Source of the DNA: Marinobacter sp. 2_MG-2023
GTDB lineage: Bacteria > Pseudomonadota > Gammaproteobacteria > Pseudomonadales > Oleiphilaceae
DNA: 64,000 nt
Assembly: GCF_030546935.1 (NCBI RefSeq)
Contig: NZ_JAUOPH010000008.1
Span: forward strand, 19,736 to 83,735
Reading direction: 5' to 3'
In this document: in pieces, positions 54,722-64,000 of the stretch
Layout of the letters: each line of letters begins with the position of its first letter
Position numbering within the stretch: the first letter of the stretch is position 1
Made by a program: the position numbers and the translations under genes
The notes under the pieces: generated by a model
Told to the model about the DNA's origin: nothing
The model's input: the letters and a program-made list of their open reading frames with translations, nothing else
Database searches by the model: none

Positions 54722-56215
54722 TTACTTGCCGGCGTGGGACATGAGGTAGTCGACAAGCAAGGGAACCGGACGGCCGGAGGAACCTTTGGCTTTGCCGGAG
54801 TGCCACGCGGTTCCGGCGATGTCGAGGTGGGCCCAACGGTATTCTTTGGTGAAGCGCGACAAGAAGCAGGCAGCGGTAATAGTGCCCGCCGAGCGGCCGC
54901 CGATGTTGGCCATGTCGGCAAAATTGCTGTCCAGCAGGCTCTGGTACTCGTCCCAGAGAGGCAGGCGCCAGGCTTTGTCGCTCGCGCGATCACCTGCGGC
55001 CAACAGTTCGTTTGCCAGTTCGTCATTGTTTGCCAGTAGGCCTGTAGCCTCATGGCCAAGGGCGACGATGCAGGCACCTGTGAGCGTGGCCAGATCAATC
55101 ACTGCTTCCGGGTCGAACTTTTTCACGTAGGTGAGGGCGTCGCAGAGAACCAAGCGGCCTTCGGCATCTGTGTTGAGAATTTCAACGGTCTGGCCAGACA
55201 TGGTGGTTACAATATCGCCTGGGCGTGCAGCATTGCCATCGGGCATGTTCTCAGCGGCAGCGATTACGGCAACCACATTGATCTTCGGCTTGACCTCCGC
55301 AAGGACCTGCATGGCGCCGAATACGGCAGCGGAGCCGCCCATGTCATACTTCATCTCGTCCATACCAGCGCCCGGTTTCAGGCTGATGCCGCCGGTGTCG
55401 AAGGTGATGCCTTTACCGACAAGAACGTGGGGCTTGTCTTTCGCGTTGCCACCGCGGTACTCCATAACAATCAGGCGGGGTGGCTGGGTGCTGCCCTGGC
55501 CAACGGCCAAAAGGGAGTTCATGCCCAGCTTTTTCATCTGCTTTTCATCAAGGATTTCAGTCTTGATGCAACCGTGATCGGCAGCAAGCTTGCTCGCTTG
55601 TTCGGCTAGCCATACCGGGTGACAAATGTTTGGTGGCATGTTGCCGAGGTCACGGGTGAAATTCATACCGCGGCCTGTCGCCAAACCGAGATTGAACGCT
55701 TCTTTCTGGGCCTTGGCTGTACCGGAAGCGGCCACCAGGATTTTTTTGAGCTTGCGTGCGGCCGGCTTTTCGCTCTTGAAGTCACTGAACAGGTAAAGCT
55801 GCTCTTCCAGTGTGCGGCCGATCAGGCTGAGTTTTGCCAGCTCCGAACTCTGGCTTTCACCGCCGTTCAGCCCGGTGTCTGTCAGGGTGATGTGAGCACT
55901 TTTTGAAGGGCCATCTTTCAGGGCGCTCGTCATTGCGGTCAGCGCCTTGCGGAAGCTTGCGCTAGTGCGGTCTGCATCCTTTCCGGTACCGACGATAAGA
56001 AGCCGGCTCCAGTGCTGGTCACTAAGCGGCACCATGGTGGTTGCTGCATTCTTACCACTGATATCCCCAGCTTTCTGGAGCTTGCTTATCAGCCCTCCCA
56101 ATACGCCGTCCACCTCGGTAGTAGAGGCTGGCCAATCGCCTTTTTCCGGCAGGGCGACGACAAGGCAGTCGGCTTTGGTACTTTCAATGGCTTTACTGTT
56201 GAGGCTGAAGTTCAT
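54722..56215 (-). CDS. pepA: Leucyl aminopeptidase PepA
   Basis: Cytosolic M17 dizinc/manganese aminopeptidase of 497 residues; in some bacteria also a DNA-binding regulator. Metal ligands lie in VGKGITFDTGGISLKPGAGM (Lys, Asp) and the signature NTDAEGRLVLCDALTY. The N-terminal domain is about 170 residues. It is divergent from lptF, as in Pseudomonas. The 248-base divergent region (56216-56463) should hold both promoters, but I see no strong match. Confidence 0.97.
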   Translation of the reverse strand: MNFSLNSKAIESTKADCLVVALPEKGDWPASTTEVDGVLGGLISKLQKAGDISGKNAATTMVPLSDQHWSRLLIVGTGKDADRTSASFRKALTAMTSALKDGPSKSAHITLTDTGLNGGESQSSELAKLSLIGRTLEEQLYLFSDFKSEKPAARKLKKILVAASGTAKAQKEAFNLGLATGRGMNFTRDLGNMPPNICHPVWLAEQASKLAADHGCIKTEILDEKQMKKLGMNSLLAVGQGSTQPPRLIVMEYRGGNAKDKPHVLVGKGITFDTGGISLKPGAGMDEMKYDMGGSAAVFGAMQVLAEVKPKINVVAVIAAAENMPDGNAARPGDIVTTMSGQTVEILNTDAEGRLVLCDALTYVKKFDPEAVIDLATLTGACIVALGHEATGLLANNDELANELLAAGDRASDKAWRLPLWDEYQSLLDSNFADMANIGGRSAGTITAACFLSRFTKEYRWAHLDIAGTAWHSGKAKGSSGRPVPLLVDYLMSHAGK

Positions 56216-56463
56216 GGAAACTCCTGTAGGTTGTCCAGGGCGGCCGCAGCTGTTGGCGGCGAGAATGATTTATTTCGATCCTCCAAGCATTGGGGCTTGC
56301 TGTCGGATAATCAAGCGGGAAGAGCAGGTTAGTTCACTTAACCGGCAGAGTATCTGTCACGGCCTTAACGTCGCTGTACTGTCATTCGGCCCCAAGGTTA
56401 CTTAGAATACGCGCAGTTATCCTATTCCTCCATGTTTCGGTCTACACGGGCAGAAAAACCGTT

Positions 56464-57567
56464 TTGAGCATTATTTTCCGCTATCTCATACGTCAGGTTA
56501 TGGTCAGTATGGTTGCCGTTTCGGGCATCCTTTTGCTGGTATTTATGAGTGGGCGATTTCTTAAATATCTGGCCGGCGCCGCAGAGGGCAAGATTGCACC
56601 GGGCGTTCTGTTTGAAATCATGGCTTACCGTTTTCCAGGATTTCTTGAGCTTATTCTGCCGCTGGGATTATTCATCGGCATATTGCTTGCCTACGGGCGG
56701 ATGTATCTGGAAAGCGAAATGACCGTTCTCTCGGCCTGTGGTGTGAGTGACCGTCAGCTGCTCTCGAAAACCCTGATGGGCAGCCTTGTAGTAATGCTGA
56801 TCGTAGGAAGTATGAGCCTGGTCATCTCGCCCTGGGGTATGAAACAGGTGGAAGAGATTTTCGCCGAGCAGGCAAAGGCGACGGAATTCGAGTTGCTTGC
56901 ACCAGGCCGCTTTCAGGAGCTTTCATCGGGTGGGCGAGTAACCTATACCGAAGCACTCAGTGATGATAAGCGTCGTCTCGAGGGTGTATTCATCGCAGAG
57001 TACGGCCGTGATGGATCGGGTGTGAGTGTTATTGCCGCTGATTCCGGATCCCAACTTATTGATGAGGACACGGGTAGTCGCTTTCTCATTCTGGAAAACG
57101 GGGCCCGCTTCGACGGTATACCGGGAAAACTGGATTACCAGATTACCGGTTTTGAAGCCTACGGCCTGAAAATCCGTAGCGGTAGCAGCGGCGACGTGGA
57201 ACTGGACGAGGGAGTGACAACCTTACAGCTCATGCGTTCAGATGATCCGAGAGACAGGGCCTTGCTGCACTGGCGGTTCTCATTACCGCTGATTGTTCCG
57301 ATTGTGACGCTGCTGGCGGTTCGGCTCAGTAGGGTTAATCCGAGGCAAGGACGGTTTTTTCATCTTTTGCCCGCGATGCTGGTTTATATCGCCTATCTTG
57401 GCCTGCTTATCGTTGCCCGCGATGCTATGTCTGACGGCAAGGTTCCTGAGTGGTTGGGAATGCTCTGGGTGCATGCAATCTTCCTGGCCCTTGGTCTCTG
57501 GCTGCAGTTTGGTCCGGCCTGGCTCCACAAAAGAAGAGTGAAGCAGGAAGGGGTGGCCAATGCGTAA
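56464..57567 (+). CDS. lptF: LPS export permease LptF
   Basis: Inner-membrane subunit of the LptB2FG exporter that extracts lipopolysaccharide. The 367 residues have three membrane helices at each end and a periplasmic beta-jellyroll between (about residues 130-250). The TTG at 56464 gives the family N-terminus IIFRYLIRQVMVSMVAVSG. Its 3' end overlaps lptG by eight bases. lptB and lptC are elsewhere. Confidence 0.96.
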   Translation: MSIIFRYLIRQVMVSMVAVSGILLLVFMSGRFLKYLAGAAEGKIAPGVLFEIMAYRFPGFLELILPLGLFIGILLAYGRMYLESEMTVLSACGVSDRQLLSKTLMGSLVVMLIVGSMSLVISPWGMKQVEEIFAEQAKATEFELLAPGRFQELSSGGRVTYTEALSDDKRRLEGVFIAEYGRDGSGVSVIAADSGSQLIDEDTGSRFLILENGARFDGIPGKLDYQITGFEAYGLKIRSGSSGDVELDEGVTTLQLMRSDDPRDRALLHWRFSLPLIVPIVTLLAVRLSRVNPRQGRFFHLLPAMLVYIAYLGLLIVARDAMSDGKVPEWLGMLWVHAIFLALGLWLQFGPAWLHKRRVKQEGVANA

Positions 57568-58621
57568 GATTGATCGTTATGTAATGCGAAACGTTGGCGG
57601 AGCTATGCTCCTGGTGATGGTTGTGGTGCTGTCCCTGGATCTCATTTTCGCCTTCGTTGCCGAGTTGGAGGACACAGAGAACAACTACCGGATTCTGGAT
57701 GCGCTCTGGTACGTGGTGCTGACCTTGCCGCGTCGCATATACGACTACCTGCCGTTGGGAGCCTTTATGGGCTGTCTTGTCGGACTGGGTGCAATGGCCA
57801 GCTCGTCTGAGCTTACGGTGATTCGCGCGGCTGGTGTTTCGATCAAGCGAGTTGTCTGGTCGGCAATGAAGCCGGCGTTGATTATTGTTCTGACTGGCGT
57901 TCTTATCGGTGAATACTTGGCGCCCCCTGCGGAGCGAGCTGCCCAAAGCTACAAGGCGGTTGCGCTCGGTGCCGGGCAGAATGTAGCGGCGGCACATGGT
58001 GTGTGGCACCGTGAGGGTAATACGTTTATGCATCTTAATGCGGTGCAGACGAATGGAGTGCTGCACGGCGTGTCTCTGTTCCGCTTTGATGATCAGCGTC
58101 AGTTGATGTCTTCAAGTTTTGCAGAGCGGGCGACCTATCAGGGCGACCATTGGTTGTTGGAAAACTCTACCACCACGCGCCTCGAAGGCGACTCAACGAG
58201 CCGTGAGAACCATGAGTCTCTTCGCTGGGATACCGGTCTTTCTCCGGACGTGCTGAGTGTGTTGATCGTCAAACCGGAAAACCTTTCCATGACTGGCCTG
58301 TTTACTTACGCCAGCTATCTTGGTGATCAGGAACTGAATGGAGCTCCTTACTGGCTGGCTTTCTGGAAGAAAGCGCTGATGCCTCTGGGAACCGGGGTGA
58401 TGGTTCTGGTCGCGATTTCCTTTATATTCGGGCCGCTGCGCTCGGTGACCATGGGCTTTCGAGTGTTTACCGGCCTGCTCGTGGGGCTTTTGTTCAAATA
58501 CATGCAGGATCTTCTGGGCCCCATGAGTGTGGTCTACGGCTTTAACCCGGCGCTTGCCGTTCTCGTTCCAATTGCGATCAGTGCGGTTTTTGGTGCGGTG
58601 CTGATGCGGCGGGCAGGGTAA
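57560..58621 (+). CDS. lptG: LPS export permease LptG
   Basis: Partner of LptF, 353 residues with the same layout: KIDRYVMRNVGGAMLLVMVVVLSLD at the N-terminus (in part), a periplasmic jellyroll (VWHREGNTFMHLNAVQ), and three C-terminal helices with FIFGPLRSVTMGFRVFTGLLVG (in part). It is translationally coupled to lptF by the 8-base overlap. It converges on the RDD gene with 18 bases between and no hairpin. Confidence 0.97.
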   Translation: MRKIDRYVMRNVGGAMLLVMVVVLSLDLIFAFVAELEDTENNYRILDALWYVVLTLPRRIYDYLPLGAFMGCLVGLGAMASSSELTVIRAAGVSIKRVVWSAMKPALIIVLTGVLIGEYLAPPAERAAQSYKAVALGAGQNVAAAHGVWHREGNTFMHLNAVQTNGVLHGVSLFRFDDQRQLMSSSFAERATYQGDHWLLENSTTTRLEGDSTSRENHESLRWDTGLSPDVLSVLIVKPENLSMTGLFTYASYLGDQELNGAPYWLAFWKKALMPLGTGVMVLVAISFIFGPLRSVTMGFRVFTGLLVGLLFKYMQDLLGPMSVVYGFNPALAVLVPIAISAVFGAVLMRRAG

Positions 58622-58639
58622 GAGCCCCTGTTCGCCGGA

Positions 58640-59179
58640 TTAACCTGCTTTGGTTTTATGGGGCAGGGCAACGACCACGCTTTCTGACAGCCTGTCTGTC
58701 AGGGAAAGCCCATTTATGGGGTAGAACAGCGCTATCATTGCCGGAATGCTGAGGAACAGGGTTGCCGAGCCCATAGAATAGCCAGCCAGCAGCGCCAGAA
58801 AAAACACAGCAGCAGCTGTCACATAGCGCCGAAGAGCCTGGCTCCAGCTCACGGACGTGCCGTCGAGGTTCTCAATACGGACACGCCATACCTGCATTCC
58901 CAGCGTCTGTCCTATCCGTGTCCAGAAGTAGGCAAAAAACAGGTACATCACCAGAAACAATACGAACGTCAGCCCGGGGTCTCCGGATAATTGACCGGCT
59001 TCCGCCTTCTGAGCGAGACGATCCCAGCCCGTAATCCAGCCAGTTATCATGGTGTATATCCAGGTGGTAACCAGAAGCACGGCAATGCTGATCAATCCGT
59101 CGTAAATAATGGCCAGTGATCTTTTGAGAAATGTCGCTGGGGGAAGTAGTTCGTCAGCGGCGTGGAAGCGGCGGGGCAT
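58640..59179 (-). CDS. RDD-family membrane protein
   Basis: Protein of 179 residues with four hydrophobic segments. The RDD features are an N-terminal Arg (FLKRSLAIIYDGLISIAVLL, Arg and Asp) and the central QTLGMQVWRVRI. The role is generally unknown; some relatives act in ion transport. It is a single gene divergent from alaS, beside lptG as in pseudomonads. Confidence 0.87.
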   Translation of the reverse strand: MPRRFHAADELLPPATFLKRSLAIIYDGLISIAVLLVTTWIYTMITGWITGWDRLAQKAEAGQLSGDPGLTFVLFLVMYLFFAYFWTRIGQTLGMQVWRVRIENLDGTSVSWSQALRRYVTAAAVFFLALLAGYSMGSATLFLSIPAMIALFYPINGLSLTDRLSESVVVALPHKTKAG

Positions 59180-59320
59180 GGGGTCTCCTGTGATGTTTCA
59201 CGTTTTGCCTGTACTCAGCGTGTGCTAGAGTAGCCGATTTGCACACGCATGTAAGTATTCGAATTCAATCGCGGATCCGGCCGTTATACGGTGGGGTTTC
59301 TGGAAAGGTATCAAAGGGCT

Positions 59321-61951
59321 ATGAAAACCGCAGAGTTGCGACAGGCATTTCTTGATTATTTTAAACAGCAAGGTCACTCCATCGTTCCGAGCAGCTCTCT
59401 GGTGCCGGCAGATGATCCGACGCTTCTGTTCACCAATGCGGGGATGAATCAGTTCAAGGATGTGTTTCTTGGGCGAGAGGAGCGCGACTACAACCGCGCA
59501 ACCAGCTCACAGAAATGCGTTCGTGCCGGCGGCAAGCATAACGACTTGGAAAACGTGGGTTACACGGCGCGCCACCATACGTTCTTCGAAATGCTGGGCA
59601 ACTTCAGTTTTGGTGACTACTTCAAACGTGAAGCAATCAACTATGCGTGGACGTTCCTGACCGGAGAGCAGTGGTTGAACCTGCCGGCCGAAAAACTCTG
59701 GGTGACCGTCTATGCCGATGATGACGAAGCCTATGATATATGGAACAAAGAAGTAGGCGTGCCTGCAGATCGTATTGTCCGAATTGGAGACAACGGCGGG
59801 GCTCCCTATGCATCAGACAACTTCTGGCAGATGGGTGACACTGGCCCTTGCGGCCCCTGCACCGAAATTTTCTACGACCATGGCCCGGAAGTGGCTGGAG
59901 GCCCTCCCGGAAGCCCGGAAGAAGATGGCGACCGCTACATCGAGATCTGGAACGTGGTCTTCATGCAGTATAACCGCACCGCTGATGGTGAAATGCTCAA
60001 CCTGCCGAAGCCTTCTGTTGATACGGGAATGGGACTGGAGCGAGTTACAGCTGTTTTGCAAGGCGTACACAGCAACTACGAAATTGATCTTTTCGACGAC
60101 TTGCTGAAAGCTGCGTCGGCCATACTCGGCGGCGCCGCAACGACCGAAGCCAGCCTGCGTGTGGTTGCCGATCATATCCGCTCCTGTGCGTTCCTGATTT
60201 CCGATGGCGTTATGCCCTCCAATGAAGGCCGCGGTTTTGTGCTACGGCGCATAATCCGTCGGGCTGCCCGACACGGCAACAAGCTGGGTGCCACCGGCCC
60301 GTTCTTCTACAAGTTGACGGGTGCTCTGGTTGAATTGATGGGAGAGGCATTTCCGCAACTGATCAGCAGTCGAAAGCAGATCGAGAGAGTGTTGTTGCAG
60401 GAAGAGGAGCAGTTTGTAAAAACTCTGGACAAGGGTTTGCGGCTTCTGGAACAGGACATTGCCGAGCTGAAAGGCGAGGTTATCCCGGGCGAAACCATTT
60501 TTACGCTTTATGACACTTATGGCTTCCCGGTGGACCTGACCAATGATATCGCTCGTGAGCGCGGCCTGACACTGGATTACGAAGGCTACGAAAAAGCCAT
60601 GGAACGCCAGCGTGAACGTGCCAGAGCTGCCAGTAAATTTGGCATGGATTACAACGCCACCGGCCTGAGCATTGACGGAAAAACCGAGTTTACCGGATAC
60701 GACCAGGTGGATGGCCATGAGCGCGTTCGTGCTGTAATCGTTAACGGCGAATATAAAACGGCAGAGGCTGGTGATGAAGCGGTTGTAGTACTGGAGCGCA
60801 CGCCCTTCTATGCCGAGTCCGGTGGTCAGGTGGGTGATACCGGTTTGCTGACTTGGAGCGGGGGACGCTTTAAAGTAACTGACACCCGTAAAGACGGTGA
60901 TAATCACCTTCATGTAGGCACTTTGATCGAGGGTGAACTGTTTGACGGTCTGGAAGTTGACGCCCGCATTGATCACGTACGCCGCGACCGGACTCGTCGA
61001 AATCACTCTGCTACACATCTGTTGCATGCGGCATTGCGCAAGGTGCTGGGCGAGCACGTCGGCCAGAAGGGTTCGCTGGTTGACCCGGACAAGCTGCGTT
61101 TCGACTTTTCACACTTTGAGGCGGTCACGCCTGAGCAATTGAAAGAAATCGAGCGCCAGGTGAACGAGCAGATCCTTGAAAATACGGCCGTTCAGACCGA
61201 CATTACCGACATGGAGCAGGCGCAGAAAAAAGGCGCGATGGCTCTGTTTGGTGAAAAGTACGGTGATGTTGTGCGGGTTTTGAGCATGGGTACAGAGAGC
61301 TACTCTGTAGAGTTGTGTGGTGGTACTCACGTAGCTCGCACTGGTGACATCGGTCTGTTCCGTATTACTTCAGAAAGTGGCATTTCTTCCGGTGTTCGCC
61401 GTATTGAAGCGGTTACCGGCTTTGGTGCGCTTGAATGGGTGGATGAAACCGAGCGTACGCTTCGTGAAGCAGCTCGCCTTGTAAAAGGTAGCCGGGAGAC
61501 GGTGATCGACAAGGTGCAGCAAACCATTGACCGCAATCGTCAACTCGAGAAGGATGTCGACGCACTGAAAGCAAAACTTGCCAGTTCGGCAGGAAGTGAC
61601 CTGGCTGACTCCGCAGTTGAAGTGGCCGGCCTCAAAGTGGTTGCTTCTGAACTCGAAGGAGCGGACCGCAAGGCGCTGATGGAAACCACGGATCAACTCA
61701 AGAACAAACTGGGTGAAGGTGTGGTCGTTCTTGCGAGTGTTGCGGATGGAAAGGTGACTCTTGTCGCGGGCGTTACCAAATCCGCCACGGGGCGTATCAA
61801 GGCGGGTGATTTGATGAAGCATTTGTCTGGCTTGCTGGATGGTAAAGGCGGCGGCCGGCCCGATATGGCTCAGGGCGGTGGCAACGATCCTTCGAAGCTC
61901 GCCGAAGCCCTCGCAGGTGTGCCGGCGTGGGTTGAAAAAAATATCGCATAA
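59321..61951 (+). CDS. alaS: Alanine--tRNA ligase
   Basis: Class II synthetase of 876 residues. It has the catalytic domain with [15 protein letters not shown] and [16 protein letters not shown], the editing domain with the zinc ligands HSATHLLH and CGGTHV, and the C-Ala domain ending [13 protein letters not shown] chose the ATG at 59321, as the family starts [14 protein letters not shown]; the frame opens ten codons earlier. lysC follows after 109 bases, the classic alaS-lysC-csrA order. Confidence 0.98.
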   Translation: MKTAELRQAFLDYFKQQGHSIVPSSSLVPADDPTLLFTNAGMNQFKDVFLGREERDYNRATSSQKCVRAGGKHNDLENVGYTARHHTFFEMLGNFSFGDYFKREAINYAWTFLTGEQWLNLPAEKLWVTVYADDDEAYDIWNKEVGVPADRIVRIGDNGGAPYASDNFWQMGDTGPCGPCTEIFYDHGPEVAGGPPGSPEEDGDRYIEIWNVVFMQYNRTADGEMLNLPKPSVDTGMGLERVTAVLQGVHSNYEIDLFDDLLKAASAILGGAATTEASLRVVADHIRSCAFLISDGVMPSNEGRGFVLRRIIRRAARHGNKLGATGPFFYKLTGALVELMGEAFPQLISSRKQIERVLLQEEEQFVKTLDKGLRLLEQDIAELKGEVIPGETIFTLYDTYGFPVDLTNDIARERGLTLDYEGYEKAMERQRERARAASKFGMDYNATGLSIDGKTEFTGYDQVDGHERVRAVIVNGEYKTAEAGDEAVVVLERTPFYAESGGQVGDTGLLTWSGGRFKVTDTRKDGDNHLHVGTLIEGELFDGLEVDARIDHVRRDRTRRNHSATHLLHAALRKVLGEHVGQKGSLVDPDKLRFDFSHFEAVTPEQLKEIERQVNEQILENTAVQTDITDMEQAQKKGAMALFGEKYGDVVRVLSMGTESYSVELCGGTHVARTGDIGLFRITSESGISSGVRRIEAVTGFGALEWVDETERTLREAARLVKGSRETVIDKVQQTIDRNRQLEKDVDALKAKLASSAGSDLADSAVEVAGLKVVASELEGADRKALMETTDQLKNKLGEGVVVLASVADGKVTLVAGVTKSATGRIKAGDLMKHLSGLLDGKGGGRPDMAQGGGNDPSKLAEALAGVPAWVEKNIA

Positions 61952-62060
61952 GCAACTGTTTTTCTGTGGCGGTCGAGGTTTATAATTCTTGCCGCTTGTT
62001 TTTTGACGGGCAGGGCTCTGGGCTCTGCCGCAGCTCTCTGATTCGAATACTGGAAAGATA

Positions 62061-63299
62061 ATGGCTCTGTTGGTTCAGAAGTTTGGTGGCACCTCGGTAG
62101 GCACAACCGAGCGAATAGAAGCAGTTGCGGAGAAGGTCTCTGGCTTCCGCAAAGAAGGCCACGATGTGGTGGTTGTGGTTTCTGCCATGAGTGGCGAAAC
62201 CAACCGGCTTATCGCTCTGGCTAATAACATAATGGAAGAGCCCACGCCGCGTGAGATGGATGTTCTCGTTTCAACGGGAGAGCAGGTGACCATAGCTCTC
62301 CTGTCCATGGCGTTGCAGAAGCGGGGTTGCGAAGCCCGTTCCTATACCGGGTCTCAGGTGCGCATTCTGACTGACAGTATGCACACCAAGGCCCGTATCA
62401 AGCAGATTGACGAGCAGCGTATGCGCGAAGATCTGAATGCTGGCCGTGTGGTGGTTGTAGCCGGATTTCAGGGTGTTGATGAGAGTGGCAGTATTACCAC
62501 TTTGGGCCGGGGCGGCTCGGATACCACGGCTGTCGCTCTAGCCGCCGCTCTGAAGGCTGACGAGTGTCAGATCTATACCGATGTGGACGGTGTTTACACC
62601 ACCGATCCCAGGGTTGTGGACAGTGCCCGTCGCTTGAAGCAGATTACATTTGAAGAAATGATGGAAATGGCGAGCCTGGGCTCCAAAGTACTCCAGATTC
62701 GCGCCGTAGAATTTGCGGGCAAATACAACGTTCCGTTGAGGGTTCTCTCCAGCTTCGAGGAAGGTGAGGGGACTCTGATTACATTTGAGGAAAATACTGC
62801 CATGGAACAACCGGTTGTCTCCGGCATCGCTTTTAACCGTGATGAAGCGAAAGTTACGATTTCGGGTGTCCCCGACACTCCGGGTAGCGCGCTGCGTATT
62901 CTGAAGCCGATAAGTGATGCCAACATTGATGTGGACATGATAGTCCAGAACGTTGGCGAGGATAACCGGACTGCCTTCACCTTTACGGTTCATCGCAACG
63001 ATTTTAAACGTGCGAAAGATGTGCTTCAGCGGGTTTCCGATGAGTTGGGAGCCCGTGAAGTGGGCGGTGACACCAAAATTGCGAAAGTCAGTATTGTTGG
63101 TGTTGGCATGCGCTCTCATGCGGGAGTTGCAACCAAAATGTTTGAAGCGCTTTCGGTCGAGGGTATTAATATTCAGATGATCGCCACATCGGAAATCAAG
63201 ATTTCGGTGGTGATTGACGAAAAATACCTTGAGCTTGCAGTTCGTGCTCTTCACAGTGCATTCGAGCTCGATAAGCCCGGTGTAGAAGAAACCTTATAA
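62061..63299 (+). CDS. lysC: Aspartate kinase
   Basis: First step of the aspartate family pathway (lysine, threonine, methionine, diaminopimelate). The protein has 412 residues. It has the N-terminal KFGGTSVGTTERI, GRGGSDTTAVALAAAL, and two C-terminal ACT domains (VSGIAFNRDEAKVTISGVPD and KVSIVGVGMRSHAGVATKMF in part) for amino-acid feedback. AAAG lies just before the ATG. I saw no lysine riboswitch in the 109-base leader. An internal start for a beta subunit, as in some relatives, is possible but not evident. Confidence 0.97.
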   Translation: MALLVQKFGGTSVGTTERIEAVAEKVSGFRKEGHDVVVVVSAMSGETNRLIALANNIMEEPTPREMDVLVSTGEQVTIALLSMALQKRGCEARSYTGSQVRILTDSMHTKARIKQIDEQRMREDLNAGRVVVVAGFQGVDESGSITTLGRGGSDTTAVALAAALKADECQIYTDVDGVYTTDPRVVDSARRLKQITFEEMMEMASLGSKVLQIRAVEFAGKYNVPLRVLSSFEEGEGTLITFEENTAMEQPVVSGIAFNRDEAKVTISGVPDTPGSALRILKPISDANIDVDMIVQNVGEDNRTAFTFTVHRNDFKRAKDVLQRVSDELGAREVGGDTKIAKVSIVGVGMRSHAGVATKMFEALSVEGINIQMIATSEIKISVVIDEKYLELAVRALHSAFELDKPGVEETL

Positions 63300-63446
63300 A
63301 AAGAGACTCATTTTCTGACCTTGTGATTGCGTGTGACCGTATAAGGAAATGTGCATTTATGGTTGGCTAGTGTTCTCGATAGAAACGTCGAACCAATTTA
63401 AACATTGCTTGTCGGAACACGTAGTTCTGAATAGGGAGTAAGGGAT

Positions 63447-63644
63447 ATGTTGATTTTAACTCGCCGCGTTGGTGAAACTCTGATGGTCGGTGACGACGTT
63501 ACGGTTACAGTACTCGGAGTGAAAGGCAATCAAGTGCGTATCGGGGTTAATGCACCGAAAGAAGTTGCGGTGCACCGAGAAGAAATTTACCAGCGTATCC
63601 AGTCGGAAAAAGACGTGGATGAGCCAGAGCCGGGCAACAGCTGA
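63447..63644 (+). CDS. csrA: Carbon storage regulator CsrA/RsmA
   Basis: Small dimeric RNA-binding regulator, 65 residues. The family sequence [19 protein letters not shown] and [13 protein letters not shown] includes the RNA-contacting Arg44 region. It binds GGA motifs near ribosome sites. GGGAGTAAGGG precedes the ATG, so it may act on its own message. It follows lysC and precedes tRNA-Ser, a conserved order. Confidence 0.98.
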   Translation: MLILTRRVGETLMVGDDVTVTVLGVKGNQVRIGVNAPKEVAVHREEIYQRIQSEKDVDEPEPGNS

Positions 63645-63656
63645 GTAGATAGTTAG

Positions 63657-63688
63657 ACCGTTTGGGTAAGGCGTGAGCGGTTTTTTTG
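63657..63688 (+). terminator. Weak terminator-like hairpin after csrA
   Basis: ACCGT (63657-63661) can pair with GCGGT (63677-63681, one wobble) and is followed by a run of six to seven T. The stem is short, so this is tentative. Confidence 0.4.
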
Positions 63689-63771
63689 TTTTTGGGGCAA
63701 ATGAAGGCTAAAAAAATCGTGTCAACCCTATGAAAACAGAAAAATTATGGTAGTATACGCCCCGTTCTGAA

Positions 63772-63863
<92 letters not shown>

Positions 63864-63923
63864 TCCTTTTCAGGAAAGCGGAACAGGTTGATGTAGCACC
63901 CAACCACAGTAAGTGATCAATGC

Positions 63924-64000
63924 GCGGCTGTAGCTCAGCTGGATAGAGTACTCGGCTACGAACCGAGCGGTCGGAGGTTCGAATCCTCCCAGCCGCGCCA
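63924..64000 (+). tRNA. tRNA-Arg (ACG)
   Basis: The acceptor stem GCGGCTG pairs with CAGCCGC, discriminator G, encoded CCA at the window edge. The D-arm to T-arm is nearly identical to the remembered Escherichia coli tRNA-Arg(ACG). The anticodon loop CTACGAA gives ACG, whose A34 is normally edited to inosine. It lies 62 bases after tRNA-Ser and is probably cotranscribed. Confidence 0.97.

Noticed and set aside
61952..62060. Lysine riboswitch before lysC
   Set aside because: The leader is only 109 bases and shows none of the lysine aptamer's long paired arms.
63720..63771. Sigma-70 promoter for the tRNA-Ser/tRNA-Arg pair
   Set aside because: A GTATAC-like -10 is present, but no -35 hexamer lies at proper spacing, so I did not call it.

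Overview
This window looks like an ordinary stretch of the chromosome of a marine gammaproteobacterium, most likely Marinobacter or a close relative. I judge this from protein sequences recalled from memory and from gene order: nadC-DUF1631-ampD-ampE-chemoreceptor, purM/purN beside DUF2066-PgsA-like-hda, pcm-nlpD-rpoS, metG-rnf-nth and csrA-tRNA-Ser-tRNA-Arg are all Pseudomonas/Marinobacter-type neighbourhoods. Coding density is high and no gene-free stretch exceeds 300 bases. There is no prophage, IS, CRISPR array, plasmid or integron signature.

Layout. 1-2.9 kb, minus strand: ArsC-like protein, WrbA-type flavoprotein, DUF2069 membrane protein and a GspE/PulE ATPase cut by the window edge. 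2.9-11.9 kb, plus: TlpA-like lipoprotein, dnaE, accA, tilS, pyrG, kdsA. 12.1-18.8 kb, plus: eno, ftsB, ispD, ispF, truD, surE, pcm and a DUF368 transporter, many with overlapping start and stop codons. 19-22 kb: nlpD, rpoS and a periplasmic chalcone-isomerase-like protein. 22-30.3 kb, minus: metG, rsxABCDGE (Rnf complex), nth. 30.4-34.2 kb, plus: apbC/mrp, dcd, yjaG, avtA. 34.2-36.8 kb, minus: DUF3108, purN, purM. 37-40.8 kb, plus: DUF2066, PgsA-like, hda, orphan ParA, YqcC. 40.8-47.9 kb: nadC (minus), then DUF1631, ampD, ampE and a chemoreceptor with a sigma-28-like promoter. 48-56.2 kb: cobalamin adenosyltransferase, panE and valS (minus), an M48 peptidase-pilin fusion (plus), holC and pepA (minus). 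56.4-64 kb: lptF-lptG, RDD protein (minus), alaS, lysC, csrA, tRNA-Ser(GCU), tRNA-Arg(ACG).

The least expected feature is a dispersed palindromic element present five times (11975-12087, 13934-14041, 31543-31630, 47933-48043, 49444-49629). Each copy has a conserved core of about 54 bases. The core is flanked by inverted-repeat arms of 17-30 bases that match each other almost perfectly within a copy but are unrelated between copies. Four copies lie between genes. The fifth is a longer, 186-base version lying exactly in frame inside panE, where it adds 62 residues without breaking the reading frame. This resembles in concept the protein-coding palindromic elements of Rickettsia, but I know of no name for this family.

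Other points worth attention are the M48 peptidase fused to a pilin-like domain, an Arg/Gly-rich insertion in TruD, a 41-base near-perfect palindrome forming the 3' end of holC, a structured intergenic segment before nlpD and a small possible ORF in the rpoS leader.
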